28,101 nucleotides of DNA, taken from contig CAYPXJ010000020.1 in NCBI GenBank assembly GCA_964414595.1, positions 1 through 28,101 on the forward strand, written 5' to 3'. A program made the translations under genes and the position numbers. Under the pieces are notes generated by a model, which saw only the letters and a program-made list of their open reading frames with translations, made no database searches and was not told where the DNA came from. This DNA comes from CAYPXJ01 sp964414595 (GTDB taxonomy: Bacteria; Pseudomonadota; Alphaproteobacteria; Rickettsiales; CAIJLX01). This document shows positions 7,822-16,318 of the stretch, in pieces. The stretch's first letter is position 1; each line of letters opens with the position of its first letter.

Positions 7822-7840
7822 GCAAGACCGGAAGTCTTGC
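7822..7840. repeat. Perfect 7-bp stem-loop between endolysin and DUF3307 starts
   Basis: GCAAGAC (7822-7828) and GTCTTGC (7834-7840) are perfect inverted repeats around a 5-base loop. The element sits in the divergent promoter gap between the endolysin (7799) and the DUF3307 gene (7872). Read on the minus strand it is followed by ACTTTTGG, a weak T-run. It could be an operator for the lysis genes, an attenuator or a terminator. Confidence 0.6.
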
Positions 7841-7871
7841 TGCTTTGCGAAAACGCATGTTAATATACGTT

Positions 7872-8234
7872 ATGCTTGATCTCCAGATACTGACCGCTTT
7901 TGTAGTAAAGCATCTCATCTGCGATTTTCTATTGCAGCGCTGGCCTTATTTATTTTCGCATAAGGGAGATTATGGACACCCTGGAGGCATACTGCATGCA
8001 CTTATCCATACGGCCGGAACGGCCATTGTCTGTATCGTATATTTACCGCATGTTCTTATATGGGCTCCCGTTGTAGATGGGCTCATTCACTACCATGTAG
8101 ATTTTCTAAAAATGCAGTTGAACGCGAAATACAAACTCACGCCGAAGGATGAATGGTTCTGGCACCTTATCGGCATCGATCAGACGCTGCACTATATCAC
8201 CTATATTGGGATTATGTTCTTCGCGTTACCGTAA
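7872..8234 (+). CDS. DUF3307 integral membrane protein
   Basis: A 120-residue membrane protein of the DUF3307 family, whose function is unknown. Family features visible are HLICDFLLQRWPYLFSHKG (about 13-31), the GGILHALIHTAGTA segment with paired histidines, VVDGLIHYHVDFLKM and the closing DQTLHYITYIGIMFF. The pattern is several membrane helices with conserved Asp and His residues facing one side. Starts upstream in the same frame (7857 and earlier) lack the family's N terminus, so the ATG at 7872 is chosen. It is divergent from the endolysin/holin pair and ends 21 bp before the 3' end of tRNA-Asp, which is on the other strand. Such genes occur in both phage and bacterial genomes, so a link to the lysis genes is possible but not shown. 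Confidence 0.75.
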   Translation: MLDLQILTAFVVKHLICDFLLQRWPYLFSHKGDYGHPGGILHALIHTAGTAIVCIVYLPHVLIWAPVVDGLIHYHVDFLKMQLNAKYKLTPKDEWFWHLIGIDQTLHYITYIGIMFFALP

Positions 8235-8255
8235 GATAAGAAACTAAGAGAAGAA

Positions 8256-8332
<77 letters not shown>

Positions 8333-8427
8333 TAAAGGCGAGGGCTGCTTTATAAGGGATGTTTTATCGCCTGACAATAGCTTTATATTTTTGATAAAAA
8401 AGCCCCATTCTCTGAGCGTTCAGCCCC

Positions 8428-9282
8428 TTAGCCGCGCATCATGGTAAGTCGAACCCACCATTTGGGGTTATCTTCAAAAATAGCCGCCCGGGCATTCTCG
8501 GCTTCCACCTTGTCCGTGAACAAGCCAAAACATGTCGGGCCGCTGCCGGAAAGCCGCGCCAATTTGCACCCTTTTTGCGCGCGCAGGCTGCTAAGAATAC
8601 CCTCAATCTCCGGCATCATGGATATTGCATTTTGCTCAAGGTCATTATGCTGAAGAGAGAGAAAATCAAGGAGATCGCTCACGCTATCGAAACCATCGGG
8701 GCGTTTTATCGGTTTGCGATACTGCGTAAATCCCCTTGCGAACACCTCTTTCGTTGCCAGTGGCTTCATCGGATTCACAAGCAGAACATTAAGCTTTGGC
8801 ATAACTTCAATAGGTGTAATTACCTCACCTATGCCGGAAACATAGCAGCTACGGCCTACCAAACACGCTGGCACATCCGCGCCTAATTGCGCCGCGAGAT
8901 GAAGCAAAGCCTCATCTTCTAAATGCAAACCCCAATATTCGTTCAGCAAACGCAATGTTGCGGCTGCATCTGCAGAACCGCCACCCAAACCCGCGCTGAC
9001 AGGTATATTTTTTGTCAGCACCAGGCCCGCGCCCAACCTCCATTGTTGCTGCTCCTGTAGCAGGCGGGCGGCACGCATCGCTAGATTATGATCTGCATCG
9101 TTATGCAAATTTTCGGCAAAATTTCCTGTCGTAAGCAATGAAAGTTCGGGATGCTCCGCTACTTCGATAATATCAATAAGTCCCGTAAAACTAAGCATGC
9201 TATCGAGCAGATGGTAGCCATCGGGGCGGGCGCCCGTCACATGCAGATAAAGATTGATTTTTGCAGGGGCCGGCTTGCGCAT
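8428..9282 (-). CDS. ispE: 4-diphosphocytidyl-2-C-methyl-D-erythritol kinase IspE
   Basis: IspE phosphorylates the 2-hydroxyl of CDP-methylerythritol in the MEP isoprenoid pathway. The 284-residue product starts APAKINLYLHVTGARPDGYH with Lys8 at the catalytic lysine position, has the GHMP-kinase glycine loop PVSAGLGGGSADAAATL (94-110), GADVPACLVG with the catalytic Asp at 137, and the C-terminal SGSGPTCFGLF motif. The open frame extends 56 codons further upstream, into the TPR gene, but those residues do not resemble IspE, so the ATG at 9280-9282 is used. It lies 31 bp downstream of the TPR gene on the same strand, and the TPR protein-IspE order is known in alphaproteobacteria. Confidence 0.95.
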   Translation of the reverse strand: MRKPAPAKINLYLHVTGARPDGYHLLDSMLSFTGLIDIIEVAEHPELSLLTTGNFAENLHNDADHNLAMRAARLLQEQQQWRLGAGLVLTKNIPVSAGLGGGSADAAATLRLLNEYWGLHLEDEALLHLAAQLGADVPACLVGRSCYVSGIGEVITPIEVMPKLNVLLVNPMKPLATKEVFARGFTQYRKPIKRPDGFDSVSDLLDFLSLQHNDLEQNAISMMPEIEGILSSLRAQKGCKLARLSGSGPTCFGLFTDKVEAENARAAIFEDNPKWWVRLTMMRG

Positions 9283-9313
9283 AGCAAAATTTACAGTCGG
9301 ACGCGCCGAGGCA

Positions 9314-11161
9314 TCACTGGCCGGGATGCGTAGGTGGGATTTCTGGAGTAGCGTCACGAATGGTTTCCTGCGAGTTAAAAGGTTTTTCTGCCGTGGCATG
9401 TTCGGCTGAAGTTTTCGCATTCTGGCTTGTTGGTTTTGCGTCAGGCGCATTCAAACCATGCTCTAATTTTGCTTCTATCTGTTGGCGATCTTCTTCTTCC
9501 GGATTAAATTGCAGTGAACGTTTCCACTGAAATCTTGCTTCACGCGTACGGCCTAGCTTCCAATACACATCCCCCAGATGATCGTTCACCGTGGGGTCGT
9601 ATGGCATGAGTTCATTGGCGCGTTCAATTTGGAGCAGCGCTTCTTCGTATTCGCCTAGCATGTAAAGCGCCCAGCCATAACTGTCGATAATATGCGCGTC
9701 GTTTGGCCGCTTTTCCACTGCGATCATCAGCATTTCAAGCGCATCTTTCATATTCTGTTTGCGAACAAGCCAACTATAAGCGAGGTAATTGAGCACTTCC
9801 GGATGATTTGGCTCAAGCTCTAGCGCCTTCATGAAATCCGGCTCAGCCCTATCCCATTCGTTTAGACGCTCCAGCGCAATACCACGCGCAAAATATACCA
9901 TCCAGAATTTTTGTGTTTCTGCTTGCTCGGATTGCGTTAAGAGACGATCGTATACATTTACGGCGTCCTGAAAATTTTTATCTTTCATCAACAGTTCGCC
10001 AAGCGATAGCCACGCTTCGATGTTTGCAGGATTCTTTGTTGTTACTTGTTGTAAAAAAGATTTTGCCTCACTGCGGCGCTCTTGCGCAGCAAGATTACGC
10101 GCGATAGCAACCTGCGCTTTATCGTAATGCGCTGAATTTGTATCTAGTTTGCGAAAAACTTTTTCTGCTTCTGCGTAAAGTTCTTCTTCCTCCAAAACCG
10201 TTCCCAATGCCACGGTGGCAAAATCCAAATCCGAACGCAGATAAAGAGCAAGTCGCAGCGCATAAATTGCTAATTCATTTTCATGCTGGCTTAAAAGCAA
10301 AGCACCGCTTTCGGTGAGCAGTTCGGCAATGCCGTCCTTGGCATCACGCACCATTTTTTCGCTACTGCTACTAAAACGATAATCTGGGTATTTGGCGTGA
10401 TAATCTTTACGCAACGTTTCTGATTCAGCGGCGTTTCCTGTGCGCGTGAAATAGCGGTTTGCCGCTTCTGCAAGACGCTCGGAAAGTACATTTGGATTGC
10501 GCACCACTACACGGTAATAACGCGCCGCTTCTTCGTCCTTCCCCATCGCTTCCGACATCAGCGCTTGCTGATACGTAATGAACTCAACAAATTTGCCGCT
10601 GATTTTTAAATTTTCGAGCCGCTTCATCGCAGCCGCTTCATCACCTTTGCCCAGCAGCGCCCACGCATCTATCACGGCGAGCGCTAAGTCACGCACATTA
10701 TTACCACCCGTTACTTTATCGGCGCCCATTAGCTTGAGATATTCCAGCGCTTCATTGTAGTTTTCTTTTTTTACCGCGCCGATGGTAAGCAAAAGGGTTG
10801 GAATAACCGCGTCGTTGCGCAGCAAATGCTGACGATCTGCTAGAACCATCGTCCGGTCTACATCGCCCGCCAGTAAATTAGCGCGCATAGACTCTTGAAT
10901 GAGAAATTCGTTTTTAGGATCTTGCGTTAGAGCAGATTCAAAAAAGCGCGCTGATTTTTCATGTTCACCCGATATTTCTGTTAAACGCGCAGCAAGATAT
11001 TTCCCGGAAAGCGATGCATTAAAATCAGAATCCGTTGCCGCAAGCTCTCGCCAGCGCATGACATCGCGCGCTTCGCGGCCCGCTATCACCGCAACGCCCA
11101 CCAGAATTACAAGAGACAAAAGCGCCCATTTCAGGCGCACAAAACCTTTAGATGACGACAT
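9314..11161 (-). CDS. Membrane-anchored tetratricopeptide repeat protein
   Basis: A 615-residue protein with one N-terminal membrane span (residues about 11-28, preceded by Lys and Arg) and a long run of TPR units. Repeats are visible as A-x-x-Y/F-x-x-A-L patterns, for example LGTVLEEEELYAEAEKVFRK, LGELLMKDKNFQDAVNVYDR, MKALELEPNHPEVLNYLAYS and YGWALYMLGEYEEALLQIER. The last 50 residues are polar, rich in Ala, Thr, Glu and Asn, and look disordered. TPR arrays are protein-binding scaffolds; the partner is unknown. The topology suggests a periplasmic repeat domain. It is upstream of ispE on the same strand, an arrangement common in alphaproteobacteria without a known functional link. Confidence 0.9.
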   Translation of the reverse strand: MSSSKGFVRLKWALLSLVILVGVAVIAGREARDVMRWRELAATDSDFNASLSGKYLAARLTEISGEHEKSARFFESALTQDPKNEFLIQESMRANLLAGDVDRTMVLADRQHLLRNDAVIPTLLLTIGAVKKENYNEALEYLKLMGADKVTGGNNVRDLALAVIDAWALLGKGDEAAAMKRLENLKISGKFVEFITYQQALMSEAMGKDEEAARYYRVVVRNPNVLSERLAEAANRYFTRTGNAAESETLRKDYHAKYPDYRFSSSSEKMVRDAKDGIAELLTESGALLLSQHENELAIYALRLALYLRSDLDFATVALGTVLEEEELYAEAEKVFRKLDTNSAHYDKAQVAIARNLAAQERRSEAKSFLQQVTTKNPANIEAWLSLGELLMKDKNFQDAVNVYDRLLTQSEQAETQKFWMVYFARGIALERLNEWDRAEPDFMKALELEPNHPEVLNYLAYSWLVRKQNMKDALEMLMIAVEKRPNDAHIIDSYGWALYMLGEYEEALLQIERANELMPYDPTVNDHLGDVYWKLGRTREARFQWKRSLQFNPEEEDRQQIEAKLEHGLNAPDAKPTSQNAKTSAEHATAEKPFNSQETIRDATPEIPPTHPGQ

Positions 11162-11220
11162 AGGAAGACTCTAGCATATTTATTTGCGCGCTGTAAATGT
11201 GGAGCTATCATTTACTAGTT

Positions 11221-12543
11221 CTAATTTGCGTAAGGATTTTCTTTCTTACGCACCTGTAATCGCAGTGGAATCCCCTGCAGCTCGAAAGTCTTAGCTAACT
11301 CATTCAATAAAAAACGACGATAACTCTCCGGCAAACCCGTAGGTGAGCTGGTAAACATTAAAAAAGTAGGTGGTCGCGTTTTGGTTTGGGTAATATAGCG
11401 TGGCTTTACTGCTTTACCTTTCACCAAGGGCGGAGGTTGGTAAGCAATCGCTTCGGTAAACCAACGGTTTAATTGCGAAGTCGGAATGCGCGTATTCCAT
11501 TTGTCATACGTTTCCAGCGTTGTATCCAAAAGTTTACGTACGCCTTTGCCATTCGCGGCCGAAAGCATGACGCATGGCACATCCTTCACTTGTGCGAGTG
11601 TAACATCCAGCCGCGCATAAATAGCTTTGCGATAGGCATCTTGGTCTGGCACCAAATCCCATTTATTAATACCGATGACTAATCCTCGACCTTCGCTGAG
11701 TACCAAATCAGCGATACTCAAATCCTGCTTTTCAAGCGGGTGCGTACCATCAATCAAAAGTATAATGACATTGGCATAACGAATAGTTTCCAGAGCACCC
11801 GCTACCGAGGCTTTTTCTAAGGTATCATCAATACGGGATTTACGACGCATACCCGCCGTATCCACCAATTTCAGTTTGCGACCGCGATGCGTAAAAGGAA
11901 CGGTAATTGCATCCCGCGTCGTACCCGCGATATCACTTACCAGCACACGCTCTTCACCCAGAATTGCATTTAGTAATGTTGACTTACCGGCGTTCGGTTT
12001 GCCGCAAATGCCGATATAAATTTCTTCCTCTCGCGCTTGTTCTTGCTCTTCCGATTCGGGTTCTGCGCCTAGTTTCTCCAGCACTTCATGTATATCTTGC
12101 AGCCCCGTGCCGTGTTCGGCAGAAATTACGAGCGGGTCACCCAAACCAAGTTTGTAAAACTCTTCCAGTGTTGCGGTTCGGCCTTCGCATTTATTGATAA
12201 GCAGCGTGACAGGCTTACCTTTTTTATGCAGCCATTTGGCAAAATGGCGATCTAGCGGATGCAAGCCTGCACGCCCATCCACCATCATGAAAACGGCATC
12301 GGCTTCCTCTACCGCCTTTTCCGTTTGCTGCATCATGGCTTTTGTCAGCGCGGCTTCCTCGTTATCCAAACCAGCCGTATCAATAATATCAAATTCGAGT
12401 TTGCCTAGTGTCGCTCTACCCACGTGGCGATCGCGCGTAACTCCCGGCGTCGGATCCGTAATAGCTTTTTTGTTGCCCACAAGTCGGTTGAATAATGTCG
12501 ACTTACCGACATTGGGCCGGCCTATCAGTGCAATTTTCAACAT
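11221..12543 (-). CDS. der: Ribosome biogenesis GTPase Der (EngA)
   Basis: Der is a double-G-domain GTPase needed for maturation of the 50S ribosomal subunit. Both P loops are visible, GRPNVGKST at 8-16 and GKPNAGKST near 181-189, as are both DTAG motifs (IIDTAGL and LVDTAGM) and the second-domain NKWD specificity motif. In the first domain the NKxD motif reads NKCE. The C-terminal KH-like domain ends with RVQ-type basic residues (LRLQVRKKENPYAN). Length is normal at 440 residues. It begins 6 bp after bamB ends on the same strand; the YfgM-like/bamB/der order is widely conserved in Proteobacteria, so a single operon is likely. Confidence 0.97.
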   Translation of the reverse strand: MLKIALIGRPNVGKSTLFNRLVGNKKAITDPTPGVTRDRHVGRATLGKLEFDIIDTAGLDNEEAALTKAMMQQTEKAVEEADAVFMMVDGRAGLHPLDRHFAKWLHKKGKPVTLLINKCEGRTATLEEFYKLGLGDPLVISAEHGTGLQDIHEVLEKLGAEPESEEQEQAREEEIYIGICGKPNAGKSTLLNAILGEERVLVSDIAGTTRDAITVPFTHRGRKLKLVDTAGMRRKSRIDDTLEKASVAGALETIRYANVIILLIDGTHPLEKQDLSIADLVLSEGRGLVIGINKWDLVPDQDAYRKAIYARLDVTLAQVKDVPCVMLSAANGKGVRKLLDTTLETYDKWNTRIPTSQLNRWFTEAIAYQPPPLVKGKAVKPRYITQTKTRPPTFLMFTSSPTGLPESYRRFLLNELAKTFELQGIPLRLQVRKKENPYAN

Positions 12544-12549
12544 AGTAAA

Positions 12550-13944
12550 CTATTTCTGCGCCGCTAAAACGGTCAACGTCGCATCATTATGCCAGAGGTA
12601 TAATTTATCGTGCGCAACAACGGGCGGCAGATAAATACCTTCACTTACTTGCAAGGTCTGTTTCGTTTCGCCGTTTTGCGCATCGACAAATAAAACATCG
12701 CCGCGCGTGCTGGTCAGAATCAGATTGCCACTGGCAAGCACGGGTCCGTGCCATAAAATCCGGCCTTTGCTATTTTCTTTATCTTGATATTGCTCAAGCG
12801 CTTTTGTCCATTTCACTTTTCCAGAAGGCGCATGTATCGCCACAAGTTCTGCATCGTCGGTCACACCGAAAAGCCACTCTCCTGCGAGCCAAGGCGTGCT
12901 GCTTAAGGTTGCAGGTAAGCGCCAATATTCCTGACCCGTAAACAAATCAAGCGCAACTACATATCCCTCTTCCGTAGAAGCAAAAATGCGACCGTTATAA
13001 ACAACAGGATTGGCGTCAATATCCGAAAACGCATACGATTGCGTGGTGCTACGGTATGCGCCGCCGAGGCGTTTACCCCAGGAAGGAGCGCCATTCATGC
13101 GCTTCAGATAATAAAGTTCGCCGGAAGAATACGGCACGACTACACCATCATTCAGTGCAACAGGGGCGGCAGCGCCTAGCAAGCTCGTAGTTTCCTTAAT
13201 GCCGTTATGCGTCCACAGTAAGTCCCCCGTTTCAGACGAAAGCGCGTAAAGTGTATTTTCTGCTGTTACGAAAAGCAGCATGTCTGCGCGCGCAGCCGGT
13301 GCGGATTTAATCGGCACTTGAATCGACCGGCGCCAGAGTACCTCACCATTTTCAGCATTCAGCGCATAAATATCACCATGCCCCGTTGTTACAAAAAGTT
13401 TGAGGCCGGCATAAGTCATCTGCCCGCCTAAAAATTCTACGTCGCGTTTGCCGAGCGGAATACCATAGAATTGATAACGCTCGCGGCGATCGTGCAGATT
13501 GGTTTGCCAGCGGATTTTTGTGACATCCTCCGCGTCATGTGCGTACACCACGCCTTTACCATCCAGAACATAGAGAAACTCGCCGAGCACCAACGGCGTG
13601 GACGCTAGGCGATAACCCGTGTCGCTCGCGCTACCTTCGCGCACTTTTGCAATTTCGTGCAAATTGCCATCGAGTTTTAGGTGACGCACAGGATAGCGCG
13701 TATTAATCGAAAACGCCAAATCCTGATACCATACGCCATTTTCTTCCGGCTCCGGTAAATCAATTCGCATGTTGCTAAGTTCCGCATCCGGTGCAATCGC
13801 ACTGCGTGCAGCAAGTAAAGTTTCACGATCGCCTTTAAGGGGCGTTTCTTCTTCACTAGTGCCCATCCAATCACCCACTGTTGAGCACGCTGTCAGCGCG
13901 CCCATCAGCATAAGAACCACTAATTTATATTTTACTTTTCGCAT
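12550..13944 (-). CDS. bamB: Outer-membrane assembly lipoprotein BamB
   Basis: BamB is the beta-propeller lipoprotein of the BAM complex that inserts beta-barrel proteins into the outer membrane. The 464-residue product begins with a lipoprotein signal (MRKVKYKLVVLMLMGALTAC, lipobox cysteine at 20) and continues with PQQ-like repeat blades such as VYAHDAEDVTKIRWQTNL, IYALNAENGEVLWRRSI, LYALSSETGDLLWTHNG and VALDLFTGQEYWRLP. The frame is open for 17 more codons upstream, but the chosen ATG gives the signal peptide. The start overlaps the preceding YfgM-like gene by 20 nt. At 464 residues it is longer than E. coli BamB (about 390), the extra being in the N-terminal linker. Confidence 0.93.
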   Translation of the reverse strand: MRKVKYKLVVLMLMGALTACSTVGDWMGTSEEETPLKGDRETLLAARSAIAPDAELSNMRIDLPEPEENGVWYQDLAFSINTRYPVRHLKLDGNLHEIAKVREGSASDTGYRLASTPLVLGEFLYVLDGKGVVYAHDAEDVTKIRWQTNLHDRRERYQFYGIPLGKRDVEFLGGQMTYAGLKLFVTTGHGDIYALNAENGEVLWRRSIQVPIKSAPAARADMLLFVTAENTLYALSSETGDLLWTHNGIKETTSLLGAAAPVALNDGVVVPYSSGELYYLKRMNGAPSWGKRLGGAYRSTTQSYAFSDIDANPVVYNGRIFASTEEGYVVALDLFTGQEYWRLPATLSSTPWLAGEWLFGVTDDAELVAIHAPSGKVKWTKALEQYQDKENSKGRILWHGPVLASGNLILTSTRGDVLFVDAQNGETKQTLQVSEGIYLPPVVAHDKLYLWHNDATLTVLAAQK

Positions 13945-14584
13945 AGAGCGCCCAGTTGGAAGCAAGTTGACGAATCGGTTCCGGCGTTCCCGCATCTTGA
14001 GAAAGCGCGGTGAATATTTCCGCAGCCTCTTTAAATTGCCCTTCTTTCAAAGCCAGTGCACCTTGTAATTGCATTGCCAGCGCATGCCATGGTTTATCCG
14101 TTTGCGCCTCATCTTTAAGAAGGGTTTGCAGTTTTTCTTTTTCGTTAAGTTTACCATGCTCAATTTTTAGATAGGCCGCTTTAAGCGCCGCCAACGATTG
14201 CATATCGCTATCTGCCGCCGCATTTGCCAGTTTTTCATAGGCAGCTATGGCTTCGTCTATCTTCGACTGCTTAACAAGGCTTTCGGCCTGCTTAAAACCA
14301 GCCACCATTCGGTAGCCTTTTGGAGCATTTTCCGCCAAATCTTGCAAATCTTTCAGCGCCTTCTCGTCGGAAGGATTCTGCGCGAGCGCCTGATACACAT
14401 GAAAATAGGCCAGACCCGCTTCCGCAGACTTGTTTTTCTGATGGCCCTGCCACCACTCCACGCCGCCAATTAAAGCAAGCAACGCCACAATAGCACCTAT
14501 AAAATAGGGCCCATAACGCCTGGCGAGCTGCATCGCCTGCTGCTGCGCGTGTTCCTGTCTGACTTCATCGAGAATATCAACCAT
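13925..14584 (-). CDS. YfgM-like membrane-anchored TPR protein
   Basis: A 219-residue protein with a cytoplasmic N-terminal segment (MVDILDEVRQEHAQQQAM), one membrane span at about 26-43 (YFIGAIVALLALIGGVEWW) and a periplasmic helical-repeat region of TPR type. This matches the YfgM family, which in E. coli associates with the Sec translocon and periplasmic chaperones. The ATG at 14582-14584 is chosen because the family starts with this short acidic segment; the open frame runs 17 codons further upstream without resemblance. It leads an apparent operon with bamB (20-nt overlap) and der, the same order as in E. coli. It is divergent from malate synthase across an 85-bp gap. Confidence 0.85.
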   Translation of the reverse strand: MVDILDEVRQEHAQQQAMQLARRYGPYFIGAIVALLALIGGVEWWQGHQKNKSAEAGLAYFHVYQALAQNPSDEKALKDLQDLAENAPKGYRMVAGFKQAESLVKQSKIDEAIAAYEKLANAAADSDMQSLAALKAAYLKIEHGKLNEKEKLQTLLKDEAQTDKPWHALAMQLQGALALKEGQFKEAAEIFTALSQDAGTPEPIRQLASNWALYAKSKI

Positions 14585-14603
14585 GGCATTTACCGATTTA
14601 CTG

Positions 14604-14631
14604 TTGCGCTTATGATTTAGCGCGGTATCCT
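14604..14631 (+). promoter_or_regulatory. Possible sigma70-type promoter for malate synthase
   Basis: TTGCGC at 14604-14609 and TATCCT at 14626-14631 are separated by 16 bp, in the divergent gap upstream of the malate synthase ATG at 14670. Each hexamer is an imperfect match, so this is tentative. Confidence 0.3.
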
Positions 14632-14669
14632 GCACTACCGTCTTTCAAAACGCATGTCCAGAGGTTCTT

Positions 14670-16262
14670 ATGAAAACCGCCGCTAAAACCACGCCCGAAC
14701 AGGCTCTCACCCTCACCGGCACCATCACGCCGGATTTCGCCGAAATACTAACACCCGACGCGCTTGCTTTTGTCGCCGAGCTCGTGGAAAAATTCTCTCC
14801 ACGTGTGGAAGAGCTGCTCGCTGCACGTAAACAGCGCCAAAAACAATTCGATGCCGGGGAAACACCGCATTTTCTCGCCGACACGAAATCCATTCGCGAC
14901 GGGGAATGGAAAATTAAGGGCATTCCGGAAGATTTGCTCGATCGCCGTGTGGAAATCACCGGCCCGGTTGACCGCAAAATGACCATCAACGCGCTGAACT
15001 CCGGTGCGAAAGTCTGGATGGCGGATTTTGAAGATTCACACACACCCACCTGGGACGGCACCATTCAGGGCCATATCAATCTGCGCGATGCGATTCTTGG
15101 CACCATCACCTACGAAAGCCCGGAGGGCAAACATTATAAGCTGAATGAAAAAACGGCGGTGCTGATTGTACGTCCACGCGGCTGGCATCTTAAAGAAAAA
15201 CACATGACGCTACATGGCAAACCGATTCCCGGGGCGCTTTCGGATTTCGGCCTATTTTTCTTTCACAACGCGCAGCGCTTGCTTGCAAAAGGTAGCGGCC
15301 CTTATTTCTATCTGCCGAAACTGGAAAGTCATAAGGAAGCGGCACTCTGGGCGGATATTTTCCGTTTTACAGAAGATAAATTCGCACTCGATCACGGTAC
15401 GATTAAAGCGACCGTGCTGATTGAAGTAATTACTTCCGTTTTCGAGATGGAGGAAATTCTTTACGTGCTGCGCGATTACATCGTCGCGCTTAATTGTGGC
15501 CGTTGGGATTATATTTTCAGCTATATCAAAAAATTCGCCAAGCATGCGGATAAGGTTTTGCCGGAGCGCGGCCAAGTCGTAATGACGGTGCCGTTCCTCA
15601 AATCCTATTCCGAATTACTCATCGCTACGTGCCATAAGCGCGGCGCGTTTGCGATGGGCGGTATGGCGCCGCATATTCCTATTAAAAATGATGCAACGGC
15701 CAATGATGCAGCGCTCGCCAAAGTGCGCGCGGATAAAGAGCGCGAAGCATCCTGGGGTCATGACGGTACATGGGTGGCGCATCCGGGTTTAGTGCCCATT
15801 GCGATGGCGGTGTTCGATAAATATCTCGGCAGCAAAAAGAATCAGCTCGATGTACAGAAACAAGCAAACATCAAAGAAGCAGATTTAGTTGTGGCGAGCA
15901 CCGGCACGATTACGGAAGCCGGTTTCCGCAATAATATCAGCGTATCGCTTATTTATCTGGAATCGTGGTTGCGCGGGCTTGGCTGCGTGCCGATTTATAA
16001 TTTGATGGAAGATGCGGCGACGGCAGAAATTTCCCGCGCGCAACTTTGGCAATGGCGTTATTACGGCAAATCAATTGAAGGCGGGCCGAAAATCACCGCT
16101 GAGCTTTACCAGAAAACGAAGAAGGAAGAGCTAGCGAAAATCACCACCGAGCGCGGTACGAATGGTAAATGGAAAGAGGCGGAAGAAATTCTTGATCTCG
16201 TCGTACTCTCGGATGATTTCCGCGAATTCATCACGCTGCCTGCGTATGAGAAGATTAGCTAA
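14670..16262 (+). CDS. aceB: Malate synthase A
   Basis: Malate synthase condenses glyoxylate with acetyl-CoA to malate in the glyoxylate cycle, allowing growth on acetate or fatty acids. The 530-residue length is typical of the A form (about 530), not the G form (about 720). Signatures include WMADFEDSHTPTWDGTIQGH near 113-132, RPRGWHL, the family pattern LNCGRWDYIFSYIK near 273-286, VPFLKSYSELLIATCHKRGA, and MEDAATAEISRAQLWQW near 445-461, which holds the expected catalytic Asp. AGAGG upstream of the ATG is the likely ribosome binding site. Isocitrate lyase, its pathway partner, is not in the window. Transcription ends at the terminator shared with the convergent porin gene. Confidence 0.96.
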   Translation: MKTAAKTTPEQALTLTGTITPDFAEILTPDALAFVAELVEKFSPRVEELLAARKQRQKQFDAGETPHFLADTKSIRDGEWKIKGIPEDLLDRRVEITGPVDRKMTINALNSGAKVWMADFEDSHTPTWDGTIQGHINLRDAILGTITYESPEGKHYKLNEKTAVLIVRPRGWHLKEKHMTLHGKPIPGALSDFGLFFFHNAQRLLAKGSGPYFYLPKLESHKEAALWADIFRFTEDKFALDHGTIKATVLIEVITSVFEMEEILYVLRDYIVALNCGRWDYIFSYIKKFAKHADKVLPERGQVVMTVPFLKSYSELLIATCHKRGAFAMGGMAPHIPIKNDATANDAALAKVRADKEREASWGHDGTWVAHPGLVPIAMAVFDKYLGSKKNQLDVQKQANIKEADLVVASTGTITEAGFRNNISVSLIYLESWLRGLGCVPIYNLMEDAATAEISRAQLWQWRYYGKSIEGGPKITAELYQKTKKEELAKITTERGTNGKWKEAEEILDLVVLSDDFREFITLPAYEKIS

Positions 16263-16266
16263 TAAA

Positions 16267-16298
16267 AAAGGGCGGCTGGTAATCACCAACCGCCCTTT
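16267..16298. terminator. Bidirectional rho-independent terminator
   Basis: Arms 16267-16280 and 16285-16298 form a stem of about 13 pairs with one C-A mismatch around the loop AATC, and the stem core is GGGCGG/CCGCCC. On the minus strand it is followed by a run of six T, ideal for ending the porin transcript; on the plus strand the TTT at the stem end gives a weaker terminator for malate synthase. It lies five bases after the malate synthase stop and 20 before the porin stop. Confidence 0.9.
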
Positions 16299-16318
16299 AA
16301 CCTAACTTTACTATCTAA

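Noticed and set aside
8340..8427. AT-rich segment after ispE as a rho-independent terminator
   Set aside because: There is a T-run on the minus strand, but the only nearby stem is about 4 bp (CTGA/TCAG) and is not directly before it, so support is too weak.
9283..9450. Upstream 56-codon extension of the ispE frame
   Set aside because: It overlaps the end of the TPR gene and the encoded residues do not resemble IspE, whose N terminus is at the ATG 9280-9282.
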